A stretch of 64,000 nucleotides of DNA from an uncultured Bacilli bacterium (GCA_934167695.1 CAKPLP010000001.1:62001-126000), one strand, 5' to 3'; numbered from the stretch's first letter, positions 1 to 8,921 are shown. Numbers and translations are program-made. The notes: generated by a model not told the origin, from the letters alone.

Positions 1-1597
1 CAACCTTATATAAATTAGATAAAGTTTTCTTTACATCTTTCTTAGCAGGATCCAAAAATCCTACAAAACCTACAAATACCATAGATTTTTCACAAGAAGC
101 ATCAAATAAATCCTTTCCCGGATAATTATTTTTCTCAGAAAGAGCAATTACTTGCATTCCATCATTGGCAAGTTCCATCGCTTTATCTTTAATTATTGTA
201 ATCATATCAGAATTTATAGAAGTAATTTTTCCATTTATTTTAACCCTATCACAATCATTAATAATTTCTTCCAAGGCACCTTTAGTTATCATACGATAAG
301 AATTCTTATTTTTAACAACAATACTTTGTTTCTTACGAGTATAATCAAAAGGAATTTCATCAACCTTCTCATATTTTTCTAATTTTTCAGTAATTGAATG
401 TTCATTACCATAAACAATTATAGCTCTATCCACTAAATTTTTAATTCCTGTACTATAATAACTATTTAAAAATGCATACTCTAAAATATCGTCATTTTCC
501 TTTCCCTCAGCATCAATATATTTTTGTAAAGTTATTTTGTTCTCCGTCAGTGTACCCGTTTTATCTGTACATAAAACATCTATTGCCCCTAAATTTTGAA
601 TAGATTCTATTTTTTTGACAAGCGTTTTTTTCTTAGCCAAACTTTTACTACCTTTAGTCAAGTTAACATTCAAAATCATAGGTAACATACTTGGAGTTAT
701 ACCAACAGCAACAGAAAGAGCAAATAATAGTGCCTCATTTATATTTCTTTTTATAAAACCATCTATTATAATTACAACTAGACAAACACAAACCATATAC
801 CTAATTAACAACTTCGAAATACTATTAATTCCTTTATCAAAATTAGTTATCTCTTTTTTATTATAAACTTCATTACCAACTTTACCTAAATAAGTATCAA
901 AACCAGTAGAAATTACAACACCTTCACCTCTACCGCTAACTACAGAAGATCCCATAAGACAAATATTACTTATATCAAATATTTCATCAGCATCTAAACT
1001 TTTAACATCCTTTTCTACATAAATACTCTCACCTGTAAAAACAGATTGATTAATAAATAAATCTTTACAATCAATAATTTTTATATCAGCCGGAATAATA
1101 GTACCAGCATTAAGCTTAACTATATCACCTACAACAACATTTTCAACTTTTACCTCTTTTTCAATACCATTTCGTTCCACATTAACAGTAGAATAAATAC
1201 TACTTTTCAATTTTTTATTAAATTTATAAACAGAATAATCCTGAATAAATCTAATAAATGCGCTAATAAAAGCAATAATTACAATTATTAAAGAACCTAA
1301 ATTATCTCCTAAAAATAAATTTATAATCGCTAAAAATAATAAAATAATAATAAATTCATCCTTAAAAGACATAACAAAAAAATATAATGGACTCTTATCA
1401 TCATCCTTTACTACAACATTCTTTCCATATTTATTAAGTCTTTGTTTAGCATCAATATCACTTATACCAGAATATGAAGAATTATATTTATTTAAAATTA
1501 CATCAACATCATCTTTAGAAATATCTAAATATTCTTTAAACATTTCATGATCATCTTTTTTTTGATCATTTTTAACTTTTTTATTAAATATATTCAT
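1..1597 (-). CDS. mgtA: MgtA-type magnesium-translocating P-type ATPase (3' end beyond window)
   Basis: P-type ATPase of the MgtA/MgtB class, expected to import Mg2+ across the cytoplasmic membrane. About 532 codons are inside the window; the reading frame is open to base 1, so the nucleotide-binding and C-terminal membrane domains are missing only because of the cut. Visible parts in order: a cation-ATPase N-terminal segment, two membrane helices, the actuator domain with FTGES, further membrane helices with TPSMLPMI (the MgtA-class version of the ion-site helix), and the phosphorylation motif DKTGTLT near residue 350. The ATG at 1597 has AGAAGG upstream. No M-box riboswitch was recognised upstream. 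The MgtA assignment rests on the TPxMLPM signature; a related cation specificity is possible. Confidence 0.85.
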   Translation of the reverse strand, partial: MNIFNKKVKNDQKKDDHEMFKEYLDISKDDVDVILNKYNSSYSGISDIDAKQRLNKYGKNVVVKDDDKSPLYFFVMSFKDEFIIILLFLAIINLFLGDNLGSLIIVIIAFISAFIRFIQDYSVYKFNKKLKSSIYSTVNVERNGIEKEVKVENVVVGDIVKLNAGTIIPADIKIIDCKDLFINQSVFTGESIYVEKDVKSLDADEIFDISNICLMGSSVVSGRGEGVVISTGFDTYLGKVGNEVYNKKEITNFDKGINSISKLLIRYMVCVCLVVIIIDGFIKRNINEALLFALSVAVGITPSMLPMILNVNLTKGSKSLAKKKTLVKKIESIQNLGAIDVLCTDKTGTLTENKITLQKYIDAEGKENDDILEYAFLNSYYSTGIKNLVDRAIIVYGNEHSITEKLEKYEKVDEIPFDYTRKKQSIVVKNKNSYRMITKGALEEIINDCDRVKINGKITSINSDMITIIKDKAMELANDGMQVIALSEKNNYPGKDLFDASCEKSMVFVGFVGFLDPAKKDVKKTLSNLYKV

Positions 1598-1648
1598 ATC
1601 AATACCTTCTTTATAATTAAAAGTATATCACAAAAAAGTAACTTAAAC

Positions 1649-1955
1649 TCATTGCATTAAAAAAAATGTAAAAAATAGTCTTATATTTTTACAAACAACT
1701 ACTTTTAATATCGAAGGAAAAGCCGCACTAATAGTATCACCCCTATTAAGTGTTTTTTTATCTTCAAATTTATATCTAACATTAATAAGTACCATTTATA
1801 GTAACATTAACTTTAGAACTAGAAATTTTAATTCCACTATCTAATGTAATATCACTACCAAAATAAACATAATCATAACCATTGTCATTTTCTAAAACAG
1901 ATTTTAACTCAGCACTAGAAAAGACAACCACCGTATTATTATCAATAATAGTCAT
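1649..1955 (-). pseudogene. Frameshifted, truncated remnant of a pectate-lyase-like adhesive domain protein
   Basis: An ATG at 1955 with a GGGTGAT ribosome binding site opens a 57-codon frame that stops at 1782. The text continues sensibly one frame over (NVRYKFEDKK, then RGDTIS) to a stop at 1649. The first part (ELKSVLEN, YVYFGSDI, KVNVTINGTY) resembles the N-terminal unit of beta-helical pectate-lyase-like adhesive proteins common in gut Firmicutes, which are normally hundreds of residues long. I infer a decayed surface-protein gene with a frameshift and loss of most of its body. Family assignment is from memory of the motif style, so moderate. It occupies most of the stretch between the ATPase and the next gene; nothing else is visible there. 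Confidence 0.45.
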
Positions 1956-2045
1956 AGAATCACCCTAATATATGATATGATACTCAATCATTTATAACAA
2001 TTTCATCCAACTATTTTTATATAATTAATAATCTATCATAAAATA

Positions 2046-2264
2046 TCATACATGTGGTACCTCATGCATAATAGTTCTATGAACACAACGCTCTTGTGGG
2101 CATTCACTAATTGGTGCAGTATAACCACCCATCATAGTACTGTTATCAATATTTTCTTGTTGCATCATATTAATATCAATGTCATTATAATTTACTCCAT
2201 TATCTCCTGTATAACTATTATCAAATTCAAAATTATTCATGTTCGTATTTTGTCTATCAAACAT
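2046..2264 (-). CDS. Small protein with CotD-like Cys/His tail, possible spore coat protein
   Basis: A 72-residue Asn/Asp/Met-rich protein ending in ECPQERC, VHRTI and HEVPHV. The C-terminal Cys/His pattern is reminiscent of inner spore coat protein CotD and related short coat proteins, which usually continue past this point with more Cys/His residues; here a TGA follows directly, so the protein may be shortened. The start is the ATG at 2264, which has GGAGG seven bases upstream; an in-frame TTG at 2279 lies inside that ribosome binding site and is rejected. The window has other sporulation genes, which fits, but homology is only suggestive. It lies between an adhesin remnant and ffh, facing the same way. 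Confidence 0.4.
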   Translation of the reverse strand: MFDRQNTNMNNFEFDNSYTGDNGVNYNDIDINMMQQENIDNSTMMGGYTAPISECPQERCVHRTIMHEVPHV

Positions 2265-2323
2265 CTCTTTATCCTCCAATCTAGTTTATTGTATGTATAA
2301 TTCTATATAGTGCCTATTATTAA

Positions 2324-2354
2324 AGCCCAAAAAAATAAAAACACCTTAAAAAGG
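2324..2354 (-). terminator. Rho-independent terminator of ffh
   Basis: On the minus strand the end of ffh forms AATGCCTT, a three-base loop, AAGGTGTT and a T-run. The hairpin overlaps the stop codon. Confidence 0.6.
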
Positions 2355-3653
2355 CATTTTCATTCTTCCATTTGTAAATTGTTTCATCATTTTTTTCATT
2401 TGATCAAACTGTTTTAATAATTGGTTTACCTCCTGAACACTAGTTCCACTTCCCTTTGCTATTCTACTTTTACGACTAGCTTTAATAATATCTGGATTAC
2501 GTCTTTCCTGAGGAGTCATAGATAAAACAATAGCCTCAACATGATCCATTTGTTTAGGATCAATTTTAACTTGATTAAGCCCCATCTTACTAGCACCGGG
2601 AATTAGTTTTATCAAAGATTCTAAAGGTCCCATTCTTTTTAACTGTTTTAATGTATTCAAGAAATCTTCCAAATCAAATTTTCCATTCTGCATTCTTTTG
2701 GCAGCTTTCTCAGCTTCCTTTTCATCAATAGCATCTTGAGCTTTTTCAACAAGTGAAACAACATCACCCATTCCTAAAATTCGACCTGCCATTCTTTCGG
2801 GATCAAAAGAGTTTAAACCATCAAGTTTCTCACTTGTACCAATAAACTTAATAGGAACATTAGTAAGATGCCTAACAGAAAGAGCAACACCACCCCTAGT
2901 ATCACCATCAAGTTTTGTTAGAATAACACCTGTTAATGGTAATTTATCATGAAAACCAGTAATAACATTAATAGCATCTTGTCCCATCATAGAATCTATT
3001 ACTAAAATAATTTCTTCTGGATTTATTTTAGTATTAATATTAATAAGTTCATCCATTAAATCATCATCTATATGAAGACGACCAGCGGTATCGATTAAAA
3101 CATAATCAAAACCATTTTCTTTTGCATATTTAATAGCATTAGAAGATATTTCAACAGGATTATTCTTTTCTTCATCATATACTTCTATATTTAATTGCTT
3201 ACCTATTTGCTTTAACTGATCAATAGCCGCAGGTCTATAAACATCACAAGCAACAAGTAATGGTTTTTTCGCATGTTTTTTTCTTAAATAATTAGCAAGT
3301 TTTCCAATAGTTGTAGTTTTACCACTACCTTGAAGTCCAACTAACATTAAAATAGCTGGATTACCATTCATATTTAATGGTGCACTTTCACCACCTAATA
3401 ACTCAGTAAGTTCATCATTAACAATCTTTACAAATAAATCACCCGGATTAATACTAGTTTGAACTTCTTGACCTAAAGCTTTCTCCTTTACAGTATTAGT
3501 AAATTGTTTAACAACTTTATAATTAACATCAGCTTCTAGTAACGAAAGACGAATCTCTTTCATTACATCATTAATATTATCTTCAGTAATTTTTCCATAA
3601 CCCTTCATTTTATGAAGTGCACTTTGTAATTTATCACTTAAACTTTCAAACAT
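2346..3653 (-). CDS. ffh: Signal recognition particle protein Ffh
   Basis: GTPase subunit of the signal recognition particle; with SRP RNA it binds signal sequences of nascent membrane and secreted proteins and delivers ribosomes to FtsY. The 435-residue length is normal. In order: helical N domain, G domain with Walker A GLQGSGKTT near residue 106, DTAGR, and TKLDGD, then the Met-rich M domain at the C terminus (KKMMKQF, GRMKMPF). ATG at 3653 has GGTGAAG upstream. The receptor gene ftsY and the ylxM homologue lie about 3-5 kb upstream on the same strand, as expected for the SRP locus, but a HerA-like ATPase gene and a terminator separate them. No ffs RNA gene was recognised in the window. 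Confidence 0.97.
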   Translation of the reverse strand: MFESLSDKLQSALHKMKGYGKITEDNINDVMKEIRLSLLEADVNYKVVKQFTNTVKEKALGQEVQTSINPGDLFVKIVNDELTELLGGESAPLNMNGNPAILMLVGLQGSGKTTTIGKLANYLRKKHAKKPLLVACDVYRPAAIDQLKQIGKQLNIEVYDEEKNNPVEISSNAIKYAKENGFDYVLIDTAGRLHIDDDLMDELININTKINPEEIILVIDSMMGQDAINVITGFHDKLPLTGVILTKLDGDTRGGVALSVRHLTNVPIKFIGTSEKLDGLNSFDPERMAGRILGMGDVVSLVEKAQDAIDEKEAEKAAKRMQNGKFDLEDFLNTLKQLKRMGPLESLIKLIPGASKMGLNQVKIDPKQMDHVEAIVLSMTPQERRNPDIIKASRKSRIAKGSGTSVQEVNQLLKQFDQMKKMMKQFTNGRMKMPF

Positions 3654-3679
3654 TTTTCTTCACCAATTTATATTATAAC

Positions 3680-3705
3680 AAAAAAGAGCTATTATAACTA
3701 GCCCT
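3680..3705 (-). terminator. Terminator between the HerA-like gene and ffh
   Basis: Minus strand: AGGGCTA, seven-base loop, TAGCTCT, then six T. It overlaps the end of the upstream gene; a TATAAT follows just before the ffh ribosome binding site, so ffh may have its own weak promoter. Confidence 0.6.
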
Positions 3706-6280
3706 TAATCTCATCCTCTGTTACAGCTTTACCACCAAATCCTTCTAAAAGAGCATTACTAACATTTTGTCCACCCGGTATAATTACTGCTGGCTTTTCT
3801 ACCTCTTGTTTTACATCTGGAATAATAGCAGATTGATTAGAAGCAAATTGTTGATTCAAAGAAACATTAGTACTGTTTTCAGGAGGAGCCATATTAGGTA
3901 CAAATACATCTACATCAGGGATAATTGATTGAGTTTGATTATTATCAGTACCATTTACAATTTGATTTAATTCATTATTTTCTAAATCGGCACTACCTCC
4001 TAAATCAGGAATACTAGAAGTAGTATCAACAACATTATCAACTTGTTTATTATTTACATCAACCTCTGCAACAGGACTAACAGCCTCCATTAAATTAGGT
4101 TTCTCATCTTTAAACAAAGGTATAGCAACATCATTAGTAGGATTATTATTAACTATATTATTTGATAATGAATTATTAAATGGAGAAACATTAGTAGATT
4201 GTTCAACAAATTTTGGAATTTGAATCTGATCATCACTACTAGATTCATTATCTTCTTCATTTATTTCATCTTCTTCTGTATCTTCATCATCTTCGTCAAC
4301 TTCTTCTTCGACTTCATCATCCTCAGCATCAACAAAAGTGACATTATTCTTCAAAGTACTTTCTACATTATTAACACTATCGGTATTATCAACATTTTTA
4401 TTTTCACTACCTAGATCAACAGGAGAAGATACAGACTCTTCTTTAGAAGCTTCTTCTTTTTCAGACTCTAATTCACTAACATCTTCATCATCACTTTCTT
4501 CATCCTCATCATCCTGATAATTACCTTGATTACCATCCCAAATACGTACAACATCACAGTTACCACTTCTAGGTTCAGGATTAGGCATTTCCATCTTAAC
4601 TATTAAAGGTATCTTAAAAGCTTGACCAAATGCTAAACAAGTTCCTGCCTGTAATGATTTTTGTTTTTCTACAATTTCTTCACTAATATTAGGAACCATT
4701 TTTCTAATATATTCAACATCAGCAGGGTGATTCATTTTAAAGATCAAGAAGTTAGAGCATTGAGAAATAACTGTATCACTCATTTCAACAGGTCTTTGGG
4801 TTATCAAACCAAGAATAACACCATATTTACGACCCTCTTTTGCAATTCTATCAAAAATATTATATCCAATTAAGAAAGTATCAGTATCATTTTGAATATA
4901 TCTATGAGCTTCTTCAACTATTAAATGAAAAGGTATGCTCGCTCTATCACCTAGACTCTTCGCAAAAGTAAAAATAAGTCTAGAATAAACTTTAACAATA
5001 ACCTTTGCAAATGTATCATCCACATCATCTAAATTAATATTAACTAATTGAAATTTTCTACCATTAACAATTAATAAAGAAGATATAAACTGCTCTAAAC
5101 TAACATATTCTTTATAATCAAAAAACTTAGCATTATTACCAGTAATTAAAGAATGAAGTCTTACCTTAATAGTAACAGAATCACCATAAGTATTTTCATT
5201 TCTTAACCATCCTTCACTTATTAAAGTAAAATTCAAAGCTTTCTCCAAAGTATCTAAAGTATAAAAAACATTGCCACTTGGTTCATAAGAATCATATTCA
5301 TCCTTTATAAAAGATGATACATATTCAGTCATTAAAACACTTTCAGTAAAATTACCAAACTGATCTATCAAAAAGCAATCTCTAAACTTTCTTGTATAAC
5401 CAATACCTTTAAGTTCAGTCTCTAAGTTAAACTCTGGAGTTGAACAACTTGCTATTATAGAAAAAATCTCATTTCTCTTATTAGGAGATGTTTCATTAGT
5501 ATATAAAATAGTCATAATAGCCTTTGCAATCAAATGATTTTTATAACTATTAGAATCAACCCCTTTTTCAGAAAAAATTCTAGCAAGCTTTAACATTCTT
5601 TCTATAATAGGTAATTGTGAATGACTAGTAACATTTAAAAGAAGAGCTAAATCATCAACATTAAGTAAATAAATAGGAATTCTTAAAGCTTCACCTAATC
5701 CTTCAGACTCATTAGTAGTAATAAATCTATAATTATAATTAGGATTAATAGTAGACAAATTTCTAAAAGCATTATAATACTCACCAGATGAATCAAACAT
5801 TAAAATATTTGATTTATATGGAAATAATCTTTGATCTTGAAACATATTCTGAAAAATTCTACTAACACCACAACTCTTTCCAGAACCACTATTACCAAAA
5901 ATAGCAAAATGGTTACTAAAGAATCCATTAACATTCATAAAAACTTCTTTATCATTATAAAAAGGGCTCTTACCAAACAACATATAACCACGTCTATTTT
6001 TACCTGTAATAAGAGGTATTTCCTTTGGAGAAATAACCCTAACACTAGCATCTAAAGTTGGTTTACGAATTACTCCACCAAGTAACCCCTTATCTGTAAT
6101 TTCCCCCAATAGACGAACCTTTACTATATCCTTTGAAATATCATCAACTTCACCTAATATTTTTTTATCTTTATCCTCAAAAATGATATGTAAATTCATC
6201 AAATTAAAAGTTATATCAGCATTTTCTTTTAACTTAACATCACAAACTCTATCCCCTATATAAACAATTTTATCAAACAT
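3698..6280 (-). CDS. HerA/DUF87-family ATPase with long acidic C-terminal tail
   Basis: An 860-residue ATPase of the FtsK-HerA superfamily. An N-terminal beta-barrel-like region (HAS-barrel type, residues 1-95) precedes Walker A GNSGSGKS at 129-136; a Walker B-like segment LIVEEAHRY lies near residue 455, followed by GLITQRP. From about residue 590 on the protein is low-complexity: runs of Asp/Glu, then Asn/Pro/Val-rich spacers with repeated IIPDV-type motifs. HerA proteins are hexameric DNA motors, usually paired with NurA in archaea; no NurA is seen here, so the role is unknown. Good ribosome binding site at ATG 6280. It lies between ylxM and ffh and has a candidate TATAAT promoter upstream and a terminator downstream, so it may be an independent unit within the SRP locus. 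Confidence 0.75.
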   Translation of the reverse strand: MFDKIVYIGDRVCDVKLKENADITFNLMNLHIIFEDKDKKILGEVDDISKDIVKVRLLGEITDKGLLGGVIRKPTLDASVRVISPKEIPLITGKNRRGYMLFGKSPFYNDKEVFMNVNGFFSNHFAIFGNSGSGKSCGVSRIFQNMFQDQRLFPYKSNILMFDSSGEYYNAFRNLSTINPNYNYRFITTNESEGLGEALRIPIYLLNVDDLALLLNVTSHSQLPIIERMLKLARIFSEKGVDSNSYKNHLIAKAIMTILYTNETSPNKRNEIFSIIASCSTPEFNLETELKGIGYTRKFRDCFLIDQFGNFTESVLMTEYVSSFIKDEYDSYEPSGNVFYTLDTLEKALNFTLISEGWLRNENTYGDSVTIKVRLHSLITGNNAKFFDYKEYVSLEQFISSLLIVNGRKFQLVNINLDDVDDTFAKVIVKVYSRLIFTFAKSLGDRASIPFHLIVEEAHRYIQNDTDTFLIGYNIFDRIAKEGRKYGVILGLITQRPVEMSDTVISQCSNFLIFKMNHPADVEYIRKMVPNISEEIVEKQKSLQAGTCLAFGQAFKIPLIVKMEMPNPEPRSGNCDVVRIWDGNQGNYQDDEDEESDDEDVSELESEKEEASKEESVSSPVDLGSENKNVDNTDSVNNVESTLKNNVTFVDAEDDEVEEEVDEDDEDTEEDEINEEDNESSSDDQIQIPKFVEQSTNVSPFNNSLSNNIVNNNPTNDVAIPLFKDEKPNLMEAVSPVAEVDVNNKQVDNVVDTTSSIPDLGGSADLENNELNQIVNGTDNNQTQSIIPDVDVFVPNMAPPENSTNVSLNQQFASNQSAIIPDVKQEVEKPAVIIPGGQNVSNALLEGFGGKAVTEDEIKG

Positions 6281-6341
6281 ATTGCCCCTTCTTCCTCTTC
6301 ATATTTTCTACTTAAATTATACTATTATATTATTTCTAAGT

Positions 6342-6635
6342 CTAGTTACTATCTATAATATTTTTTATCTGTTTACAAATATCACTATCATCTAAAATAG
6401 ATTCTATTCTATTTTTTTTATCACAAAGCTTCAATTTACTTTCATAATCATCTAATAAATTTTTAGTAATACTAACTTGTCTATAAACAGCATTTCTACT
6501 AACACCATAATTTTCAGCAATTTCACTAAAAGATAAATTATCAAAGTAATAATCTTCAAAATACTCTTTTTGCTTTACAGTTAATAAATTTTTATATAAA
6601 TCATATAATTCACTATAATAAATAACCTCTTCCAT
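6342..6635 (-). CDS. ylxM: UPF0122 / YlxM family helix-turn-helix protein
   Basis: A 97-residue protein with a sigma-70 region 4-like helix-turn-helix (LSFSEIAENYGVSRNAVY) preceded by LTVKQKEYFEDYY, the hallmark of the UPF0122 family (YlxM of Bacillus, which interacts with the SRP pathway). Length matches the family (about 100-110 residues). The ATG lies one base after the stop of the small membrane protein upstream, with the ribosome binding site inside that gene (TTAGGAG), so the two are probably translationally coupled with ftsY. The usual next gene, ffh, is displaced by the HerA-like ATPase gene. Confidence 0.88.
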   Translation of the reverse strand: MEEVIYYSELYDLYKNLLTVKQKEYFEDYYFDNLSFSEIAENYGVSRNAVYRQVSITKNLLDDYESKLKLCDKKNRIESILDDSDICKQIKNIIDSN

Positions 6636-6636
6636 A

Positions 6637-6891
6637 TTATGCTCCTAATAACTTAACAACATTATATATAATAAGAGCTACACCAATAAAAACATATAAC
6701 AATGTCATATTTTCTCTCTTATAAAATAATTTGTTATTATAACCCATAATTAACAAATCAAGTCCTAAACAAATACCTAAATAACAAATATAACTATTAT
6801 TAATAAAATACATAATAAGTAAAACAATAGCAATAATTGATACAATGGCCTGTAAATATAAAGTAATTAAATTCTTTTTCTTCTTCATCAT
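6637..6891 (-). CDS. Small membrane protein, unknown function
   Basis: An 84-residue protein with a basic N terminus (KKKKN) and three predicted hydrophobic segments (about residues 9-28, 32-50 and 63-81). No family recognised. It starts six bases after the ftsY stop (ATGATG at 6891 or 6888, with AGGAG upstream) and ends one base before ylxM, so it is part of the ftsY-ylxM transcription unit. Placement with protein-targeting genes suggests a role at the membrane, but this is inference only. Confidence 0.75.
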   Translation of the reverse strand: MMKKKKNLITLYLQAIVSIIAIVLLIMYFINNSYICYLGICLGLDLLIMGYNNKLFYKRENMTLLYVFIGVALIIYNVVKLLGA

Positions 6892-6897
6892 ATACTC

Positions 6898-7911
6898 CTA
6901 TAAATCTTTAAATAATCCATAAATATATTTTTCTATATCAAAAACCTGTAAGTCATTCTGCCCTTCACCAAGTCCTATATATTTAACAGGAATATTTACT
7001 TTCTCCTTTATAGCCAAAACTATTCCACCTTTAGCAGTACCATCTAATTTAGTAAGAACAATACCAGTTATTGGAGTAATCTCTTTAAAAGAAATAGCCT
7101 GACTAATTCCATTTTGCCCAGTTGTAGCATCAATAACTAACAAAACTTCCTGTGGAGCAGATGGTATTAAAGATGAAATTACTCTATTGATTTTTTCTAG
7201 TTCCTTCATTAAATTAACCTTATTTTGAAGACGACCAGCAGTATCAATAAATACTACATCATACTCATCATTTAAAGCTTTTTCAACTCCATCATACACT
7301 ACACTAGCAGGATCACTATTTTCCTTACCATAAAAATCAACATGATCTCTATCAGCCCATTCCTTTAACTGTTCAACTGCACCTGCTCTAAAGGTATCAG
7401 CACCAACCAACAAAACCTTTTTACCTTCATCCTTCATTTTCTTTGCTAATTTACCAATAGTTGTAGTCTTACCAACTCCATTAACACCTACAAATAAAAC
7501 TACCGTTGGACCATTATCATTATAGTTAATTTTATTAACAATAACATCATCATTAACATAAATAATAAATAATTCATCAACAATTATTTCCTTTAAAAGT
7601 TCAGGGCTTTCAATACTTTCATGTTTAACACGATCCTTAAGTCTATCAATAAAATCTTCAACAGTACTAACTCCAATATCAGCCATAATAAGAATTTCTT
7701 CTAATTCATCAAAGTATTCTTCATCAATTTTTTTATATTTATTAGTTAAATTAGCTAAACGAGAAACAAAGCCTTCTCTAGATTTTGTAAGACCTTTTTC
7801 ATAAACTTCTATTTCTTCTTTTTGATCACTTTTCTCTGATAAATTCTCATCATCAACAACCTCATTATTCTCTTTATTAAAAATTGTCTTTATCTTACTA
7901 AAAAATCCCAT
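6898..7911 (-). CDS. ftsY: Signal recognition particle receptor FtsY
   Basis: Membrane-associated GTPase that receives SRP-ribosome complexes. From the ATG at 7911 (GGTGAT upstream) it has 337 residues: a short basic, charged N-terminal region beginning MGFFSKIK, which probably contacts membrane lipids, the N domain, and the G domain with Walker A GVNGVGKTT, DTAGR and TKLDGTAKGG. The final GLGEGQNDL and DIEKYI motifs are typical. An in-frame TTG/ATG 18 bases further upstream is possible but lacks the characteristic FtsY start context. First gene of the unit ftsY, small membrane protein, ylxM. An 8-bp tandem repeat lies just upstream. Confidence 0.96.
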   Translation of the reverse strand: MGFFSKIKTIFNKENNEVVDDENLSEKSDQKEEIEVYEKGLTKSREGFVSRLANLTNKYKKIDEEYFDELEEILIMADIGVSTVEDFIDRLKDRVKHESIESPELLKEIIVDELFIIYVNDDVIVNKINYNDNGPTVVLFVGVNGVGKTTTIGKLAKKMKDEGKKVLLVGADTFRAGAVEQLKEWADRDHVDFYGKENSDPASVVYDGVEKALNDEYDVVFIDTAGRLQNKVNLMKELEKINRVISSLIPSAPQEVLLVIDATTGQNGISQAISFKEITPITGIVLTKLDGTAKGGIVLAIKEKVNIPVKYIGLGEGQNDLQVFDIEKYIYGLFKDL

Positions 7912-7936
7912 TCTTATCACCAATAACATTTTAACA

Positions 7937-7960
7937 TAAAGAAATAAAGAAATAAAGAAT
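7937..7960. repeat. Three tandem copies of an 8-bp unit upstream of ftsY
   Basis: TAAAGAAA, TAAAGAAA, TAAAGAAT in direct tandem, about 26 bases before the ftsY start and close to a possible -10 element (TAAAAT on the minus strand). It sits where a change in copy number would alter promoter or leader spacing. Confidence 0.7.
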
Positions 7961-7976
7961 ATGTAAAAGACAATAT

Positions 7977-8002
7977 AAAAAAAGTTTACACTATAGTAAA
8001 CT
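7977..8002 (-). terminator. Terminator downstream of the SDR gene
   Basis: Minus strand: AGTTTAC, five-base loop, TGTAAACT, then a run of T. It separates the SDR gene from ftsY. Confidence 0.75.
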
Positions 8003-8014
8003 ATAAATAATTAA

Positions 8015-8797
8015 TTAAACACCTACACTCATAGTTTCAGGTAAAGTAGATCCTCCATCAATTACAATACCTTGTCCTGTGATATAAGTTGATTCATCAC
8101 TTGCTAAAAAAGCAGCCAATTCACCAAGTTCCTCTATAGTACCAAGTCTTTTCATAGGAATACCAGCAGCAATACCTTCTATTACACTGTTAGGATTACT
8201 TGCATTAGAATCTTTTGCAATACCATCAACCATAGGAGTCATAATATATCCAGGCATAATAGCATTTACTGTAATATTATTATTAACAAGCTCCATTGCT
8301 AAACTTTTAGTAAAGCCAAGAATAGCCGCTTTAGTAGTAGCATAAGCAACTTCACCACTATCTGCAACAACTACTCCAGTAACACTAGATAAATTTACAA
8401 TACGACCATAATTATTTTTAATCATATAAGGAACAACAACCTGACTCATATTCCAAGTACCCTTAATATTTATATCAAAATGATTATCTCTGACAGTTTG
8501 AGGCATATCAACAAATTTTCCAAGTTTACAAATACCAGCATTATTAACTAATATATCAATTTTTCCTTTCTTATTTACAACATCCTGAACAATATTTTGT
8601 AATACACTTTCATCTCTAATATCAGCTTTATATCCTAAAACTTTAGGATTATTTAATTCCTGAATAGTTTTATTTACCTCATCAGAATAATCAATAATAA
8701 CAACATCGGCACCATACTTCAAAAAAGTTTTAACAACCCCTAAACCATTTCCCATAGCACCTCCAGTTACAATAGCAACCTTTCCATCTAATTTCAA
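8015..8797 (-). CDS. Short-chain dehydrogenase/reductase (SDR)
   Basis: NAD(P)-dependent oxidoreductase of the classical SDR family, about 260 residues. Cofactor motif TGGAMGNGLG near the N terminus, NNAG, the catalytic Ser of NLSSVTG, and YATTK (Tyr/Lys) about residue 157; the C terminus has the family ending TGQGIVIDGG. An acidic residue after beta strand 2 (IIDYSD) suggests NAD preference. The substrate cannot be told; FabG-like and sugar-alcohol dehydrogenases look alike. The likely start is TTG at 8797 with AGGAAAGG nine bases upstream; GTG at 8806 sits too close to it. It is transcribed alone and divergently from rnjA. Confidence 0.85.
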   Translation of the reverse strand: MKLDGKVAIVTGGAMGNGLGVVKTFLKYGADVVIIDYSDEVNKTIQELNNPKVLGYKADIRDESVLQNIVQDVVNKKGKIDILVNNAGICKLGKFVDMPQTVRDNHFDINIKGTWNMSQVVVPYMIKNNYGRIVNLSSVTGVVVADSGEVAYATTKAAILGFTKSLAMELVNNNITVNAIMPGYIMTPMVDGIAKDSNASNPNSVIEGIAAGIPMKRLGTIEELGELAAFLASDESTYITGQGIVIDGGSTLPETMSVGV

Positions 8798-8892
8798 ATA
8801 TATCACACCTTTCCTATTATTTAGTTAATAATAGTATACCACCTATTTAAAATATTTAAACAAAATAAATTTTTTCAAAAAATAAAGAATAA

Positions 8893-8921
8893 TAGACAAA
8901 ATTACTATTTTAGTGTATAAT
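8893..8921 (+). promoter_or_regulatory. Sigma-A promoter of rnjA
   Basis: TAGACA, 17 bases, TATAAT, about 54 bases before the rnjA start codon. Confidence 0.6.

Noticed and set aside
1598..1648. Magnesium M-box riboswitch upstream of mgtA
   Set aside because: The leader is too short and no M-box sequence blocks can be seen.
4199..4873. Plus-strand ORFs within the HerA-like gene
   Set aside because: They follow from the AT-rich acidic coding region read backwards; no ribosome binding site or homology.
3698..6280. Defence-type HerA system (HerA with Sir2, DUF4297 or NurA)
   Set aside because: No effector gene adjoins it; the neighbours are SRP genes and the tail is low-complexity.
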